A stretch of 47,496 nt of DNA, taken from positions 64,386-111,881 of the forward strand of contig VHDE01000004.1 of NCBI GenBank assembly GCA_016871515.1. The letters are read 5' to 3'. A model generated the notes under the pieces. It was not told where the DNA came from. It made no database searches and saw only the letters and a list, made by a program, of their open reading frames with translations. A program made the position numbers and the translations under genes. The DNA comes from Verrucomicrobiota bacterium. Its GTDB lineage: Bacteria > Verrucomicrobiota > Verrucomicrobiia > Limisphaerales > SIBE01. Of this stretch, positions 1-8,182 are shown one piece after another. Each line of letters starts with the position of its first letter. The stretch's first letter is position 1.

Positions 1-29
1 GAGCGCGGGGAAATGGGTTAATCAGGGTC

Positions 30-866
30 ATGAATCCAACCCTTCGCACTCCTTATAGTCGAGTTCCCCACCGTTCGCGACAGCGCGGGTTTACCCTGAT
101 TGAATTACTCGTCGTCATCGCGATTATCGCCATTCTTGCCGGCATGCTCTTGCCATCTTTGGCGCGCGCCAAAGCCAAAGCGCACCAGACCGCATGCGTC
201 AATAATCTCAAACAACTGGGACTGGCTTTTGCCATGTATCTCGACGACAACAACGACACCTTTCCGGGTGTCGCTTCGCGTGGCGCGTATAACGCGATGA
301 AGGAAGATTGGATCTTTTGGAACATCAATCGAAGCGGCAGCGGCGCCTTCACAAGCCAAATCATCCAGGATACCAGAAACAGCGCTATAGCGCCGTACCT
401 CGGCAGCTTTACGACCAATCTCTTCCGATGCGCATCGGACAAGGACTGGGATGCGCGACGGAAGCTGGACGCTAATCCATACATCTTTAGCTACTCAATG
501 GTAAGCCACGTCGGAGATAGTCTTAAGAATTATGGTCCGGGATCGATCTTTCCCATCGTCGCGGGCTCAGCGCCTCCTCTGCCCTTCAAATCCACCGCGA
601 TCAAACTGCCCACGCAGAAAATGGTGCTCGTCGATGAAAACGGAGACCCAAAGAACGGGCAGCCCATCATTGATGATGGACGGTTTGTCCCACCTGGGAA
701 TGTCCTCGCCGGCCGTCACAAAATCTATCGTGGCACGCGACCATCAACCACCACATACTTCAAGACCGGGCGAGGTTCGGTGCTCCTAGCGGATTGGCAT
801 GTGGAAGCGTACACGCCAGATCAGGCTCAGCAACCCCGCCACTACGACACGCAATGGGACAGGTAG
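30..866 (+). CDS. Prepilin-type N-terminal methylation domain protein
   Basis: A 278-residue pseudopilin-like protein. Residues 1-19 form a basic leader followed by G20/F21 and the type IV pilin motif [16 protein letters not shown] with Glu at +5, so prepilin peptidase should cut after G20 and the hydrophobic helix should anchor the protein in the inner membrane. The next stretch (residues 45-75, [19 protein letters not shown]) is the family's typical alpha-1 continuation. Near the C-terminus, [13 protein letters not shown] resembles the closing strand (usually FADGHVE) of the large Planctomycetes/Verrucomicrobia DUF1559-like pseudopilin families. Substrate and partners are unknown, since no secretion genes lie nearby. 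The downstream neighbour is convergent. Family call is firm, function is not. Confidence 0.9.
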   Translation: MNPTLRTPYSRVPHRSRQRGFTLIELLVVIAIIAILAGMLLPSLARAKAKAHQTACVNNLKQLGLAFAMYLDDNNDTFPGVASRGAYNAMKEDWIFWNINRSGSGAFTSQIIQDTRNSAIAPYLGSFTTNLFRCASDKDWDARRKLDANPYIFSYSMVSHVGDSLKNYGPGSIFPIVAGSAPPLPFKSTAIKLPTQKMVLVDENGDPKNGQPIIDDGRFVPPGNVLAGRHKIYRGTRPSTTTYFKTGRGSVLLADWHVEAYTPDQAQQPRHYDTQWDR

Positions 867-895
867 TTGGAGTTTCACTCGGCAAATGGGATTCT

Positions 896-921
896 GAGAC
901 AGGCGGGACGCCTGTTCCTGG
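896..921 (+). repeat. Family A inverted repeat, partial copy
   Basis: GACAGGCGGGACGCCTGTTCC matches the right half of the family A element seen in full at 6391, 34969 and 38517. Only this half is present. It sits between two convergent 3' ends, as two of the full copies do. Confidence 0.55.
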
Positions 922-944
922 AGTTTGGGCATTTTGCCGGTTGG

Positions 945-981
945 CCTTAGTACCGCACTTGATCCCAAACTTAGTCAGTTT
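945..981 (+). repeat. Family G half element
   Basis: Reads CCTTAGTACCGCACTTGATC and continues to CTTAGTCAGTTT. About 29 of 36 positions match one arm of the long inverted repeat beside katG (23651-23806), read from the minus strand. It appears to be a solo arm of the same element. Confidence 0.5.
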
Positions 982-1185
982 AGGCGTTTCCTGCTAATCC
1001 CCTTACCAAGAGCGCCACCCGATCCACCAGTGCCAGACCGCGTTGGGCTGATTCCGCTAATATCTCTCCCGTTCTTTGGCCCAATTGGATATAGGTATTC
1101 GCCTTCAGCACCGACGTGGAGCTCATCACCTCTCCAGGCGCGTCGCAAACCAAACAACATCTTCACGGTTGCAGCTCGACTTTGG

Positions 1186-2346
1186 TTAATTCCGGTTTGC
1201 AGGCATAATCTCGCCGAACCGGAACTCGCCGACATCCATCGATAAATTGCGTTCCGGACCGGCATCGCGCTCGGCAAGGACCAGGCGTTTTCCGGAGATG
1301 CTCACACGAGCGACGCCTTTGTAATCCTTGGGAATCTTAAAAAGGAAACAGGCATACGATTTCGTGATCGACTCGTTTGCATCCAAATACTGATAGAGCG
1401 CGCGCTCGAAGATTCGCCCTTTCGCGACCAGAATCCCGAATGGCTGGTGCAATCCCGTCGTTCCAAATTCGAGTCCGCGAGCGAAAGGTTTCCCGTTCTC
1501 GACATGGCGCCAGGCGTTGAACCACGGATACTCGGCCGTCTTCCAGAGGTATCCGATCAGCAACCCTTGAGTCGGGTTGCTCGCGGTCGCCCAGCCGATG
1601 TCCTCATCGACAATGTACGAAACCACGTTCGGATTATGGTCGTTAGTCAGATGCCGAATGTTCACGGCTTGGCCGTCCTTGCGCGCCTCCGGCCAATATG
1701 CGGCAGGCTCTTCAGGATTGGGCAACGGATTGCCTTGGGCAAACCCGCGTCGCGCGTTCGCATCAACGACCGTCTGTTCATCCAGAAAAGGCGGACCGAT
1801 TGTCGGGTGCTGCACCATATTAAAGATTCTTCCAAGCTTATTTAGATTGGTGACTTCTTCGCGAACAACAAAGAGGGCATTGCTGACAGCCAATTCAACG
1901 GTGCGTTTCACTGTGAGGCCGGCCAACGGCAGCGTGGCGGTCATCTCCGCGAAGATTTTTCGATCCCTCTCAACGGGTTCTTGCAATACTTGCCATTCGA
2001 CACGGATCGCTTCGCCATGGAACGGCATGCCATTTTTTTGTTCGGCCTCGGATGGAGCGCCCCATCGGTCCAAACAAAGGAAATGTCCCATCGGACGCGG
2101 AGCGGTATTCTCGCCCTTTTCTCCCCATTGCAGCGGATTCAAATTCGGAGTGCGAAGGTGGAAGTCCACAAAGGAACCACCCGCAATATCCACCACAAGC
2201 TGGGCCGCCTGACCTTCGAGCACGAGCGAACGGCGGCCCTTAACCAATGTCTCGGCATCGCTGACGTCCACCACGGAAACAAAGGCGAGCAGCGGCGCTG
2301 CTCTGGACAGTAATTTGCTGAAGGCGAAAGAAAGTTGCGGTCGCAT
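1186..2346 (-). CDS. Exported protein, galactose mutarotase-like fold (hypothetical)
   Basis: A secreted protein of about 386 residues. From the ATG at 2346 it begins MRPQLSFAFSKLLSRAAPLL and ends a signal-like segment at VSDA; an in-frame start at 2385 would add 13 residues and spoil the signal peptide. The body is beta-rich, with GGSFVDFHLRTPNLNPLQW near the N-terminus, a GHFLCLDRWG segment, FNMVQHPTIGPPF in the middle, and EYPWFNAWRHVENG plus RGLEFGTTGLHQPFG towards the end. This pattern is like the aldose-epimerase/mutarotase superfamily proteins common in Verrucomicrobia and Planctomycetes, often tied to polysaccharide breakdown. Substrate is unknown and no catalytic residue is assigned. 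It may be transcribed with the upstream oxidoreductase, although an inverted repeat lies between them. Confidence 0.75.
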   Translation of the reverse strand: MRPQLSFAFSKLLSRAAPLLAFVSVVDVSDAETLVKGRRSLVLEGQAAQLVVDIAGGSFVDFHLRTPNLNPLQWGEKGENTAPRPMGHFLCLDRWGAPSEAEQKNGMPFHGEAIRVEWQVLQEPVERDRKIFAEMTATLPLAGLTVKRTVELAVSNALFVVREEVTNLNKLGRIFNMVQHPTIGPPFLDEQTVVDANARRGFAQGNPLPNPEEPAAYWPEARKDGQAVNIRHLTNDHNPNVVSYIVDEDIGWATASNPTQGLLIGYLWKTAEYPWFNAWRHVENGKPFARGLEFGTTGLHQPFGILVAKGRIFERALYQYLDANESITKSYACFLFKIPKDYKGVARVSISGKRLVLAERDAGPERNLSMDVGEFRFGEIMPANRN

Positions 2347-2444
2347 AAACAGAAATGAGATTTCGTTCACTTTCGAGAATGTCATTCGCTTGTGTTGAAT
2401 TCAAGGATTCAACGAGCGGATGAAAACGAGTCGCGACGCCTTCC

Positions 2445-2559
2445 GGAGCGCGGACATTCTTGTCCGCAGCAACTCAAAATCAAAACGAACTGGGACCGCC
2501 AAAGCTTCCATGCCGGCAATGCGCTCGGTCATTGCTGCGGACAAGAATGTCCGCGTTCC
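2445..2559. repeat. Family C inverted repeat
   Basis: GGAGCGCGGACATTCTTGTC continuing to CGCAGC (2445-2470) is matched in reverse complement by 2534-2559, with 25 of 26 positions identical, around a spacer of about 63 bases. Each arm contains its own small palindrome, GCGGACATTCTTGTCCGC. A single arm recurs at 42185, inside the start of another gene. It lies between two leftward genes and could fold into a long hairpin in RNA. Confidence 0.85.
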
Positions 2560-2607
2560 GTTTTGTTCCCGCGTTGCTGCGCTGCGTTTTCCTGGTTTGA
2601 ATCGGTT

Positions 2608-3933
2608 TCAGACGCGTGGCTCAGCCCAGGGGGCGCGGTACTGACGCGCAAGAAGTTTGCTGGCTTCGGGATCGCCGACGATTTGTTCCTTGGCGCCGTC
2701 CCATTGCAGGCTGCGGCCGACCTTCCACGAAATCATGCCGAGCAACGGCAACACTGACGCGCGATGCGCGGGTTCAATATCGGCCACTGGCTTGCGGCCT
2801 TGATCGATGGCCGCGATGAAATCCGCCCAAAGCAACTTGATGTTGTGTCCATCGGGTTCCTGGAGCTGCGAGTTTTCGTGGATTTGCTTCCCGTTTGAAC
2901 TTGTTGGATAAAACGTCCAGCCATCTCGCCAGCCAATGTGCAACGTTCCTTCCGTGCCGTAAAAGTACGCGCCGATGCGATGCTTCTCGGCGTTGTTATC
3001 CGCAAATTTTCTATGCTCCCAGGTCGCTGTGAACGACTCGAATTCATAAACGGCCACTTGATGGTCGGGCGAATCGGTTGTTTGTTCTTTGTCATTAAGC
3101 ACAGCCGGTCCAGATACGGGACGGCCGGCCGTCGAGAAGATGCGCTTCGGATATTTCTCGTCTGTCCACCAAAGGACTTGGTCGAGCCAATGCACACCCC
3201 AGTCGCCTAACTGGCCGTTTCCATAATCGAGGAAATTGCGCCAGCCGCCGGGATGAATCTTCGTATTAAACGGTCGAACGGGCGCGGGGCCGCACCAAAG
3301 GTTCCAGTCCATCCCCTCGGGGGGGTCACTGTTCGGTTGCGGCAACTCGCGATTCCCCCGGCTATGGGCAAATAGGCGCGCCATCCCGATTTTTCCGGCC
3401 TTGCCTTCGCGCAAGAAATTCATCGCGCTAACATGGTGCGGGCCGATGCGGCGATGCAAACCGACCTGAACTGTCCGCCCGCTCTGACGCGCGACATCAA
3501 ACATCGCGCGGCTTTCGCGCACTGTGTGGCCTGTTGGTTTCTCGACATAAACATGCGCGCCGGCTTTGACTGCGGCGATGGTTTGATGCGCGTGCCAATG
3601 GTCCGGCGTGCCAATAATGACAATCTCAGGCTTCTCTTTCTCCAACAGCTCGCGGAAATCTTTGTAGGTCTTCGGCTGATCGCCTGTGAGATCGTTTACT
3701 TGGTCCGCAGCCGCCTCGAGGGTTGTTTCATGCACATCGCAAAGGGCTGCCGCCTTGCAACGCCCAGAAGCCAGCGCTTCTTTCAAGATGTTCTTGCCCC
3801 ACCAACCGGAGCCGATAAGAGCAGTGCGAAATTTGCGCGCTGGCTCCGCGGTTCGAACGAATGGGGCGGCGGCGAGGACAGTGCCAGCGACAGTCGAAGC
3901 GGTTCGGAGAAATTTGCGTCGAGTAAGATTCAT
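2608..3933 (-). CDS. Gfo/Idh/MocA family oxidoreductase, Tat-exported
   Basis: A 441-residue NAD(P)-dependent oxidoreductase. The N-terminus MNLTRRKFLRTASTVAGTVL is a twin-arginine signal, so the enzyme folds with cofactor in the cytoplasm and is exported. The Rossmann fold follows, with GSGWWGKNILKEAL as the dinucleotide loop and DVHETTLEAAADQ after it. EIVIIGTPDHWHAHQTIAAV and the EKPTGHTV segment carry the family's conserved EKP lysine. The C-terminal half (RNFLDYGNGQLGDWGVHWLDQ, then ADFIAAIDQGRKPVADI) is the usual substrate domain. Such proteins act on sugars, inositols or glycosides; the substrate cannot be told. Its start faces the GrpE-like gene with only 89 bases between. Confidence 0.92.
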   Translation of the reverse strand: MNLTRRKFLRTASTVAGTVLAAAPFVRTAEPARKFRTALIGSGWWGKNILKEALASGRCKAAALCDVHETTLEAAADQVNDLTGDQPKTYKDFRELLEKEKPEIVIIGTPDHWHAHQTIAAVKAGAHVYVEKPTGHTVRESRAMFDVARQSGRTVQVGLHRRIGPHHVSAMNFLREGKAGKIGMARLFAHSRGNRELPQPNSDPPEGMDWNLWCGPAPVRPFNTKIHPGGWRNFLDYGNGQLGDWGVHWLDQVLWWTDEKYPKRIFSTAGRPVSGPAVLNDKEQTTDSPDHQVAVYEFESFTATWEHRKFADNNAEKHRIGAYFYGTEGTLHIGWRDGWTFYPTSSNGKQIHENSQLQEPDGHNIKLLWADFIAAIDQGRKPVADIEPAHRASVLPLLGMISWKVGRSLQWDGAKEQIVGDPEASKLLARQYRAPWAEPRV

Positions 3934-4022
3934 AAATAGCCTTGATCAGTTGCCGCGCAGTTTTGTGATGATGAGCGTCGATTGCAAGACTCAAGAGTTA
4001 ACGCCACCCTGCCGGGCACAGC

Positions 4023-4871
4023 TTGTCGATCGAAAGTCCGTTAGCGTTTCTTTGTTTGTGCCTCAGCAGAAAGATTGATCGCTCACCACGATTGCAAAGC
4101 CTCGGGCGAAAGAGTTTGGAGCGCATCGAGCCTCACGCAGTTGATGCGCCGGAGAATTTCTATCGCAGCCGCTGGTGCCTATGGACCTGCCGGGGAGCGC
4201 TCGAATGGTCGTTTGGCGACGCGGCTCAGGCCGAACAATTCTTCACTCGCGCGCAGGAAGCCAGCCCATTTCCGGGAGCCTTTTTCTGCTTCGGCCAATT
4301 GGCCTGGCGCAGTTTCGTCGGCGCGAAGAAAGAGCCGTCGCCGTTCGAGGCTCAATTGAACGAGAGTTCTAAACACGATCCAACCGCGGCGCAGGCCGCC
4401 GTGCTGCTGCGAATTTGGAATTTCTGGAAGAAGCAATATCCTAACGGCCTGTTCCGGCGCGAAGAACAGTGGCTGCGCGATTATTTGCAAGCGGCCTCGC
4501 AAACACCGTTCGTGCGCGACGAGGCTCGGCGGCTCGTCGAATTGCTTGACCGAATGCGGCGTTTGAACGACGCGTTTCACAGCGCGCCGCGGAAACGATG
4601 GTGGCAAAATGACGGCTCGTGGCGCCAGGCATGGGAAACGCAGCGGCAAGGTTCCGAGATTCTCATCACGCACGCCGAAGCCCTGCTCAAAGAAGCGGGC
4701 GTGACCCGTTTTCAAACGCTTCAACAGCCATTCGATCCGACCGTCATGACGGCCGTGGCCACGGAGCGCGCCGTGGACATTCCTCCGCAAACTGTCATCG
4801 AAGAATTGGCGCCCGGCTACAGGCTCCGCGGTGAATTGCTGCGCGTGGCGCAAGTAAAGGTATCATTATGA
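4023..4871 (+). CDS. GrpE-head-domain protein with TPR-like N-terminus
   Basis: A 282-residue protein. Its last 55 residues match the GrpE beta domain: GVTRFQTLQQPFDPTVMTAV, then PPQTVIEELAPGYRLRGELL and a final RVAQVKVSL. In GrpE this head inserts into the Hsp70 nucleotide-binding domain to release ADP. The usual long coiled coil is missing. Instead residues 45-200 are helical and TPR-like (GALEWSFGDAAQAEQFFTRA). The stop overlaps the start of the DnaK-like gene by four bases (ATGA), implying translational coupling and a dedicated chaperone/exchange-factor pair. The start is uncertain: 4023 is TTG without a clear ribosome site, and later in-frame TTG codons (4092, 4116) are possible. The N-terminal 45 residues look poor, so the gene may be truncated in front. 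Confidence 0.65.
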   Translation: MSIESPLAFLCLCLSRKIDRSPRLQSLGRKSLERIEPHAVDAPENFYRSRWCLWTCRGALEWSFGDAAQAEQFFTRAQEASPFPGAFFCFGQLAWRSFVGAKKEPSPFEAQLNESSKHDPTAAQAAVLLRIWNFWKKQYPNGLFRREEQWLRDYLQAASQTPFVRDEARRLVELLDRMRRLNDAFHSAPRKRWWQNDGSWRQAWETQRQGSEILITHAEALLKEAGVTRFQTLQQPFDPTVMTAVATERAVDIPPQTVIEELAPGYRLRGELLRVAQVKVSL

Positions 4872-6387
4872 ATGATCTGATTGTTGGCATCGACCTTGGC
4901 ACCACCAATTCCGTTCTCGCGGTCGCGCGCGGCGGAGACATCAAAGTCATTCCCATTCACGGGCAGCCCACGGTGCCGTCGTGTGTTGGGCTCGATTCAT
5001 CGGGCAAACTAATTGTCGGTCAGACGGCTAAAAACCAGCTCATTGCCGCCCCAGAAGCGACGATCCTTTCCATCAAACGCAAAATGGGCGAAGACACGCG
5101 CGTGACACTGAGTGGCAAGGCGTTTTCGCCCGAGGAAGTTTCTTCTTGCATCTTGCGCGAGCTCAAGCAGGAGGGCGAACGCGAGCTGGGCGCGCCCGTC
5201 CGCAAAGCGGTCATCACTGTACCTGCGTTCTTCAACGAACGGCAGCGCAAGGCGACGCAAGTCGCCGGAGAGCTGGCCGGCCTGGAAGTGGTGCGCATTA
5301 TCAATGAGCCGACGGCCGCCGCGCTAGCTTACGGCGCCGGCCGCACCGCCGACGAAACGATGCTGGTTCCATCCGCGAAGAGCACCTCGACGGCAAGCGC
5401 CACCTGGAGATGGAAATCGAACGGCCTGAATATGAGGAGATGATCGCGCCCTGGATCGAAAAGACTCTCACCTGCGTGCACCAGTCTTTGACTGACGCGC
5501 GCTTGCTGCCGAAAGATGTGGACAAGGTGATGCTCGTGGGCGGTTCAACTCGCACGCCGTTGGTCCATCGGCTGCTCGAAACGCGGATGCAGCTCGAACC
5601 GCGCTTCGAAATCAATCCTGATTTGATCGTTGCGATGGGCGCGGCCATTCAGGGCGCCATGCTAGCCGGCGAAAAGCATCACTCGATTCTCGTCGATATT
5701 ACGCCGCACACCTTCAGCACCACTTCGATTTCGAGGCAGAATGGCATGGAGCGGCTCATTTGTGTTCCGATCATCCCGCGCAACACTCCGCTCCCATCCG
5801 CCAAAGCGGAGATGTTTGAAACGCTTTACGACGATCAGGACGTCGTGAAAGTGGACGCTTACCAAGGCGAGAATCCAGTGCCAGAGCAAAACACTTTTAT
5901 CGGTGAATTCCGCGTCGAGGGCTTGAGCAGCGTCCCCGCCGGCAACCCCGTCCTGATCCGGTTCGAACTTGATCTCAACGGGCTGCTCACCGTCACAGCC
6001 ACCGAAAAAGCGACCGGTCTATCCAAGACGGTAACCATGGACACGCGCGGCATGCACGTTCTTAACGTCGCGGAAGCACAAAAGAACATCGCTTCCCTCT
6101 TGAACGTCGAAGATCCCGCCAGCAAGACGGGGCCGACCGAGACTGCGAGCGCAGGGCAGCTTATGAGCGCGGCAGGAGCGGGCGCGGATCGCGCTTTGCA
6201 GGAACTAAAATCAGAGCGCTGGCGGGAAGCTCTTTGGCAGGCTGAGCGATCCTGGTCGCTCGCCCATCAACACCGCGTCGCGCGCTTAGCGTTTCTGGCC
6301 GCCACTGCTCTCGGCGATCGTGACTCCGCTCTTATCTGGCGTCGGCGCGCCTCGTCGTCGTCCGGTCGCCTGAATGTCCGCGATTGA
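4868..6387 (+). pseudogene. DnaK-like (Hsp70) gene with internal deletion and frameshift
   Basis: Part 1 (4868-5443) starts with the Hsp70 phosphate-1 motif [13 protein letters not shown], then RKAVITVPAFFNERQRKATQ and [16 protein letters not shown]. It should continue with YDLGGGT after DETMLV, but at about 5368 the sequence jumps to REEHLDGKRHLEMEIERPEY in another frame. This matches the Hsp70 segment just before VMLVGGSTRTPLVHRLLE. Part 2 (open from 5410, aligned from about 5369) is otherwise complete: substrate-binding domain with LVDITPHTF, VTATEKATGLSKTV, and a helical tail. By comparison with the intact dnaK at 16891, roughly 85-100 residues are lost, including the phosphate-2 loop. 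The ATPase cannot work as read. Four-base overlap with the GrpE-head gene upstream. Confidence 0.85.
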
Positions 6388-6390
6388 ACT

Positions 6391-6480
6391 GGCAGGACAG
6401 CGCGTCTCGCCTGTCCTGCCGTTGGCATGCGCAAATGCGGGACAGGCGGGACGCCTATCCTACCGCACAGGTTCATGGGG
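6391..6480 (+). repeat. Family A dispersed inverted repeat, full copy
   Basis: Starts with the hairpin GGCAGGACAG-(10 bases)-CTGTCCTGCC (6391-6420), followed by GGGACAGGCGGGACGCCTAT (6439-6458) and a closing GGTTCATGGGGAGAG motif. It aligns almost end to end with the copies at 38517 (same orientation) and 34969 (opposite orientation). It lies between the convergent 3' ends of the DnaK-like and PQQ-propeller genes and could act as a two-way terminator. Confidence 0.85.
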
Positions 6481-6588
6481 AGAGGGTTAGGGAGAGGGGC
6501 TGCTTTTTGCCTTCGCCAGCCACAGTTCACAAGCAGGTTCATGGAAAGTGCCAGTGCTTTTGGCGCGCATTGGAAACTATGAACCGAC

Positions 6589-7815
6589 TCATGGAGTTGC
6601 CGTCTTCTGCACGTCCACACAGACAACATCGCCGCGCGAATTGCGGCAATAGATCCTTCCGTTCGCCAGGACGGGCACAGTCCAACACTTGCCGCCGAGC
6701 ACTTGAGCGCGGGCAGTGGGTTTGAACCCTTCCGGTGAGGCAGGCGCAACCAACAGTTCGCCCCGTTCGCTGAGCACGATGAGCTTTCGATCGGCTGCCA
6801 TCAATGCGCCTAAACCAACTTCCGGCTTGCTCCACTTCTCCGTTCCCGTGTCGAACTCGACGCACTTGAGACTGGCCTTTTCGCCGTCGTCTCCATCAAT
6901 CCCGTACAGGTATCCATTCAACAGCACACAAGAATTGAATTGGTTGCGCATGACCTTGCTTTTCCAGACAACTTCCGGCTCATTCCCGCCAACCCTCAAC
7001 AACGCTGCGCCTTTGCCATAGCCAGTCGAGATGAAAACGCGATTGCCCTCGACGATGGGATCTGCCGCATTGACGCCGTACTGAGTAACCCAACGCAACT
7101 GCCAGCCCGGCCGGCCTGTGCGAAGATTCACCGTCCGGTAAGACTGGCCCGAAGCAAGAATCGCAAACCATTGACCATCTTGTTGAATAGGCAGTGGAGT
7201 GGAATAACCGGAATCTCGATTGGCAGATTCCCAGCGGATCTTGCCCGTCTGCTTGTCGAGCGCCAAACCCGATTCGCCGACGTTTAAGACGAGCAGGCCT
7301 TCATGCACAAGAGGCGACCCGCTAAACCCCCAACTCGGAACGCGCACATTGGTTTCCTTTTGAACGTTCTGAGACCAAACAATCTTGCCTGTGTCTGCTT
7401 CAAAGCAGGAGACATCCCCCCAGCGGCTCAGTGCGTAAGCATGATTTCCATCGATGGATGGCGTTGCCGCAGTCCCGCCCTCAAAGTATTTGTCACCGAG
7501 GTCCGATGGATACGAGTGCTTCCAAAGAACTTTTCCGGTGGTTGCATCAAAACAGAAGACAGTGTCGATATTATCAACGTTGCCGGTTGTGAAGAGACGG
7601 TTCCGTGCGACCGCAAAAGAGGAGAAGCCTGTGCCGACTTTTGCTTTCCAGAGAAGCCGCGGACCTTCTTTTGGCCAAGTATCCAGCCAGCCCCTCTCAG
7701 AAGAAATGCCATCGCGGTGCGGCCCACGCCAGTGCGGCCAATCGTCCCCGTGTGTGAGCGCGGTGAAAGCCAAAAGAAACCAGTAAGCGTGCCGATGACA
7801 ACCGCCAGCATTCAT
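6589..7815 (-). CDS. PQQ-like beta-propeller repeat protein
   Basis: A 408-residue exported protein. A short signal-like N-terminus (AYWFLLAFTALTHGDDW) leads into DWPHWRGPHRDGIS, the standard opening of Planctomycetes/Verrucomicrobia quinoprotein-like propellers. Repeats with the AWxxxTG tryptophan-docking pattern follow: FCFDATTGKVLWKHSYPSDL, CFEADTGKIVWSQNV, LALDKQTGKIRWESANRDSG, NLRTGRPGWQLRW, CVEFDTGTEKWSKPEVG. The protein should fold as a seven- or eight-bladed propeller in the periplasm. Whether it binds PQQ, is a BamB-like scaffold, or binds other ligands cannot be read from the sequence. It ends VVCVDVQKTATP. The gene is last in a leftward series beginning at hsp20, but is separated from it by a small gene and 101 bases. 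Confidence 0.88.
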   Translation of the reverse strand: MNAGGCHRHAYWFLLAFTALTHGDDWPHWRGPHRDGISSERGWLDTWPKEGPRLLWKAKVGTGFSSFAVARNRLFTTGNVDNIDTVFCFDATTGKVLWKHSYPSDLGDKYFEGGTAATPSIDGNHAYALSRWGDVSCFEADTGKIVWSQNVQKETNVRVPSWGFSGSPLVHEGLLVLNVGESGLALDKQTGKIRWESANRDSGYSTPLPIQQDGQWFAILASGQSYRTVNLRTGRPGWQLRWVTQYGVNAADPIVEGNRVFISTGYGKGAALLRVGGNEPEVVWKSKVMRNQFNSCVLLNGYLYGIDGDDGEKASLKCVEFDTGTEKWSKPEVGLGALMAADRKLIVLSERGELLVAPASPEGFKPTARAQVLGGKCWTVPVLANGRIYCRNSRGDVVCVDVQKTATP

Positions 7816-7916
7816 AATTTGTGGCAGTCTTTTTACGCTTACTTTGTCGCTGTTGAAAGCAAGAAGTCAGTTAGCGGCTGCCGAGCTGTGTGTTATCCTG
7901 GGAGGCTCGCGCCAGA

Positions 7917-8063
7917 CTAACCCCAGTTCGAGCCCGTATGATGATCCAGATGATCGTAAATCTCATCAAGGTCACGCCGGTCAATCCATTCGCCGCAGAC
8001 CTTGCAAAGAAGCAGGTTCTCGCCGTCCTTTTGTGGCGGTTCGTTTATTTGGCGATCATCCAT
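7917..8063 (-). CDS. Small CCHH zinc-finger-like protein (48 residues)
   Basis: A short ORF from ATG at 8063 to TAG at 7917 encoding 48 residues. It contains CKVCGEWIDRRDLDEIYDHL followed by DHH, that is C20-x2-C23 and then H37, H41 and H42. The spacing (C-x2-C-x13-H-x3-H) fits a single zinc-binding CCHH finger. The N-terminus is polar (MDDRQINEPPQKDGENLLL) and no membrane segment is seen. AGGAAG lies upstream of the start at a somewhat long distance. The gene fills most of the gap between the PQQ-propeller and LolA-like genes and has the same strand. Function is unknown; similar tiny fingers often act as adaptor or nucleic-acid-binding proteins, which is inference only. Confidence 0.6.
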   Translation of the reverse strand: MDDRQINEPPQKDGENLLLCKVCGEWIDRRDLDEIYDHLDHHTGSNWG

Positions 8064-8182
8064 AGAGCATTCACTTCCTTCGAGCAACAAGCGTTTCTTT
8101 CTCGGGTAAACTTGGTTTATCCACTATCGTGCCGGCCTGGCCTGCCTGCCATCGGGAAAACACCCGAAAGGAGATTGCTTTA
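8064..8182. other. Short intergenic region
   Basis: These 119 bases between the LolA-like gene and the small zinc-finger gene hold no further ORF or clear hairpin. They could carry a promoter for the leftward genes downstream, but no boxes are convincing. Confidence 0.4.

Larger units (their letters stand above)
867..1185. other. Intergenic region between convergent genes, with repeat fragments
   Basis: This 319-bp stretch separates two convergent genes and has no convincing ORF. It holds a partial copy of the GGACAGGCGGGACGCC repeat (about 896-921) and a half copy of the repeat found next to katG (about 945-981). The remainder shows nothing recognisable. Confidence 0.6.

Noticed and set aside
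1447..2313. Overlapping plus-strand ORFs opposite the mutarotase-fold gene
   Set aside because: They are shadows on the non-coding strand, with basic low-complexity translations and no start signals. The same applies to long antisense ORFs opposite lon, groEL, DUF1501 and katG.
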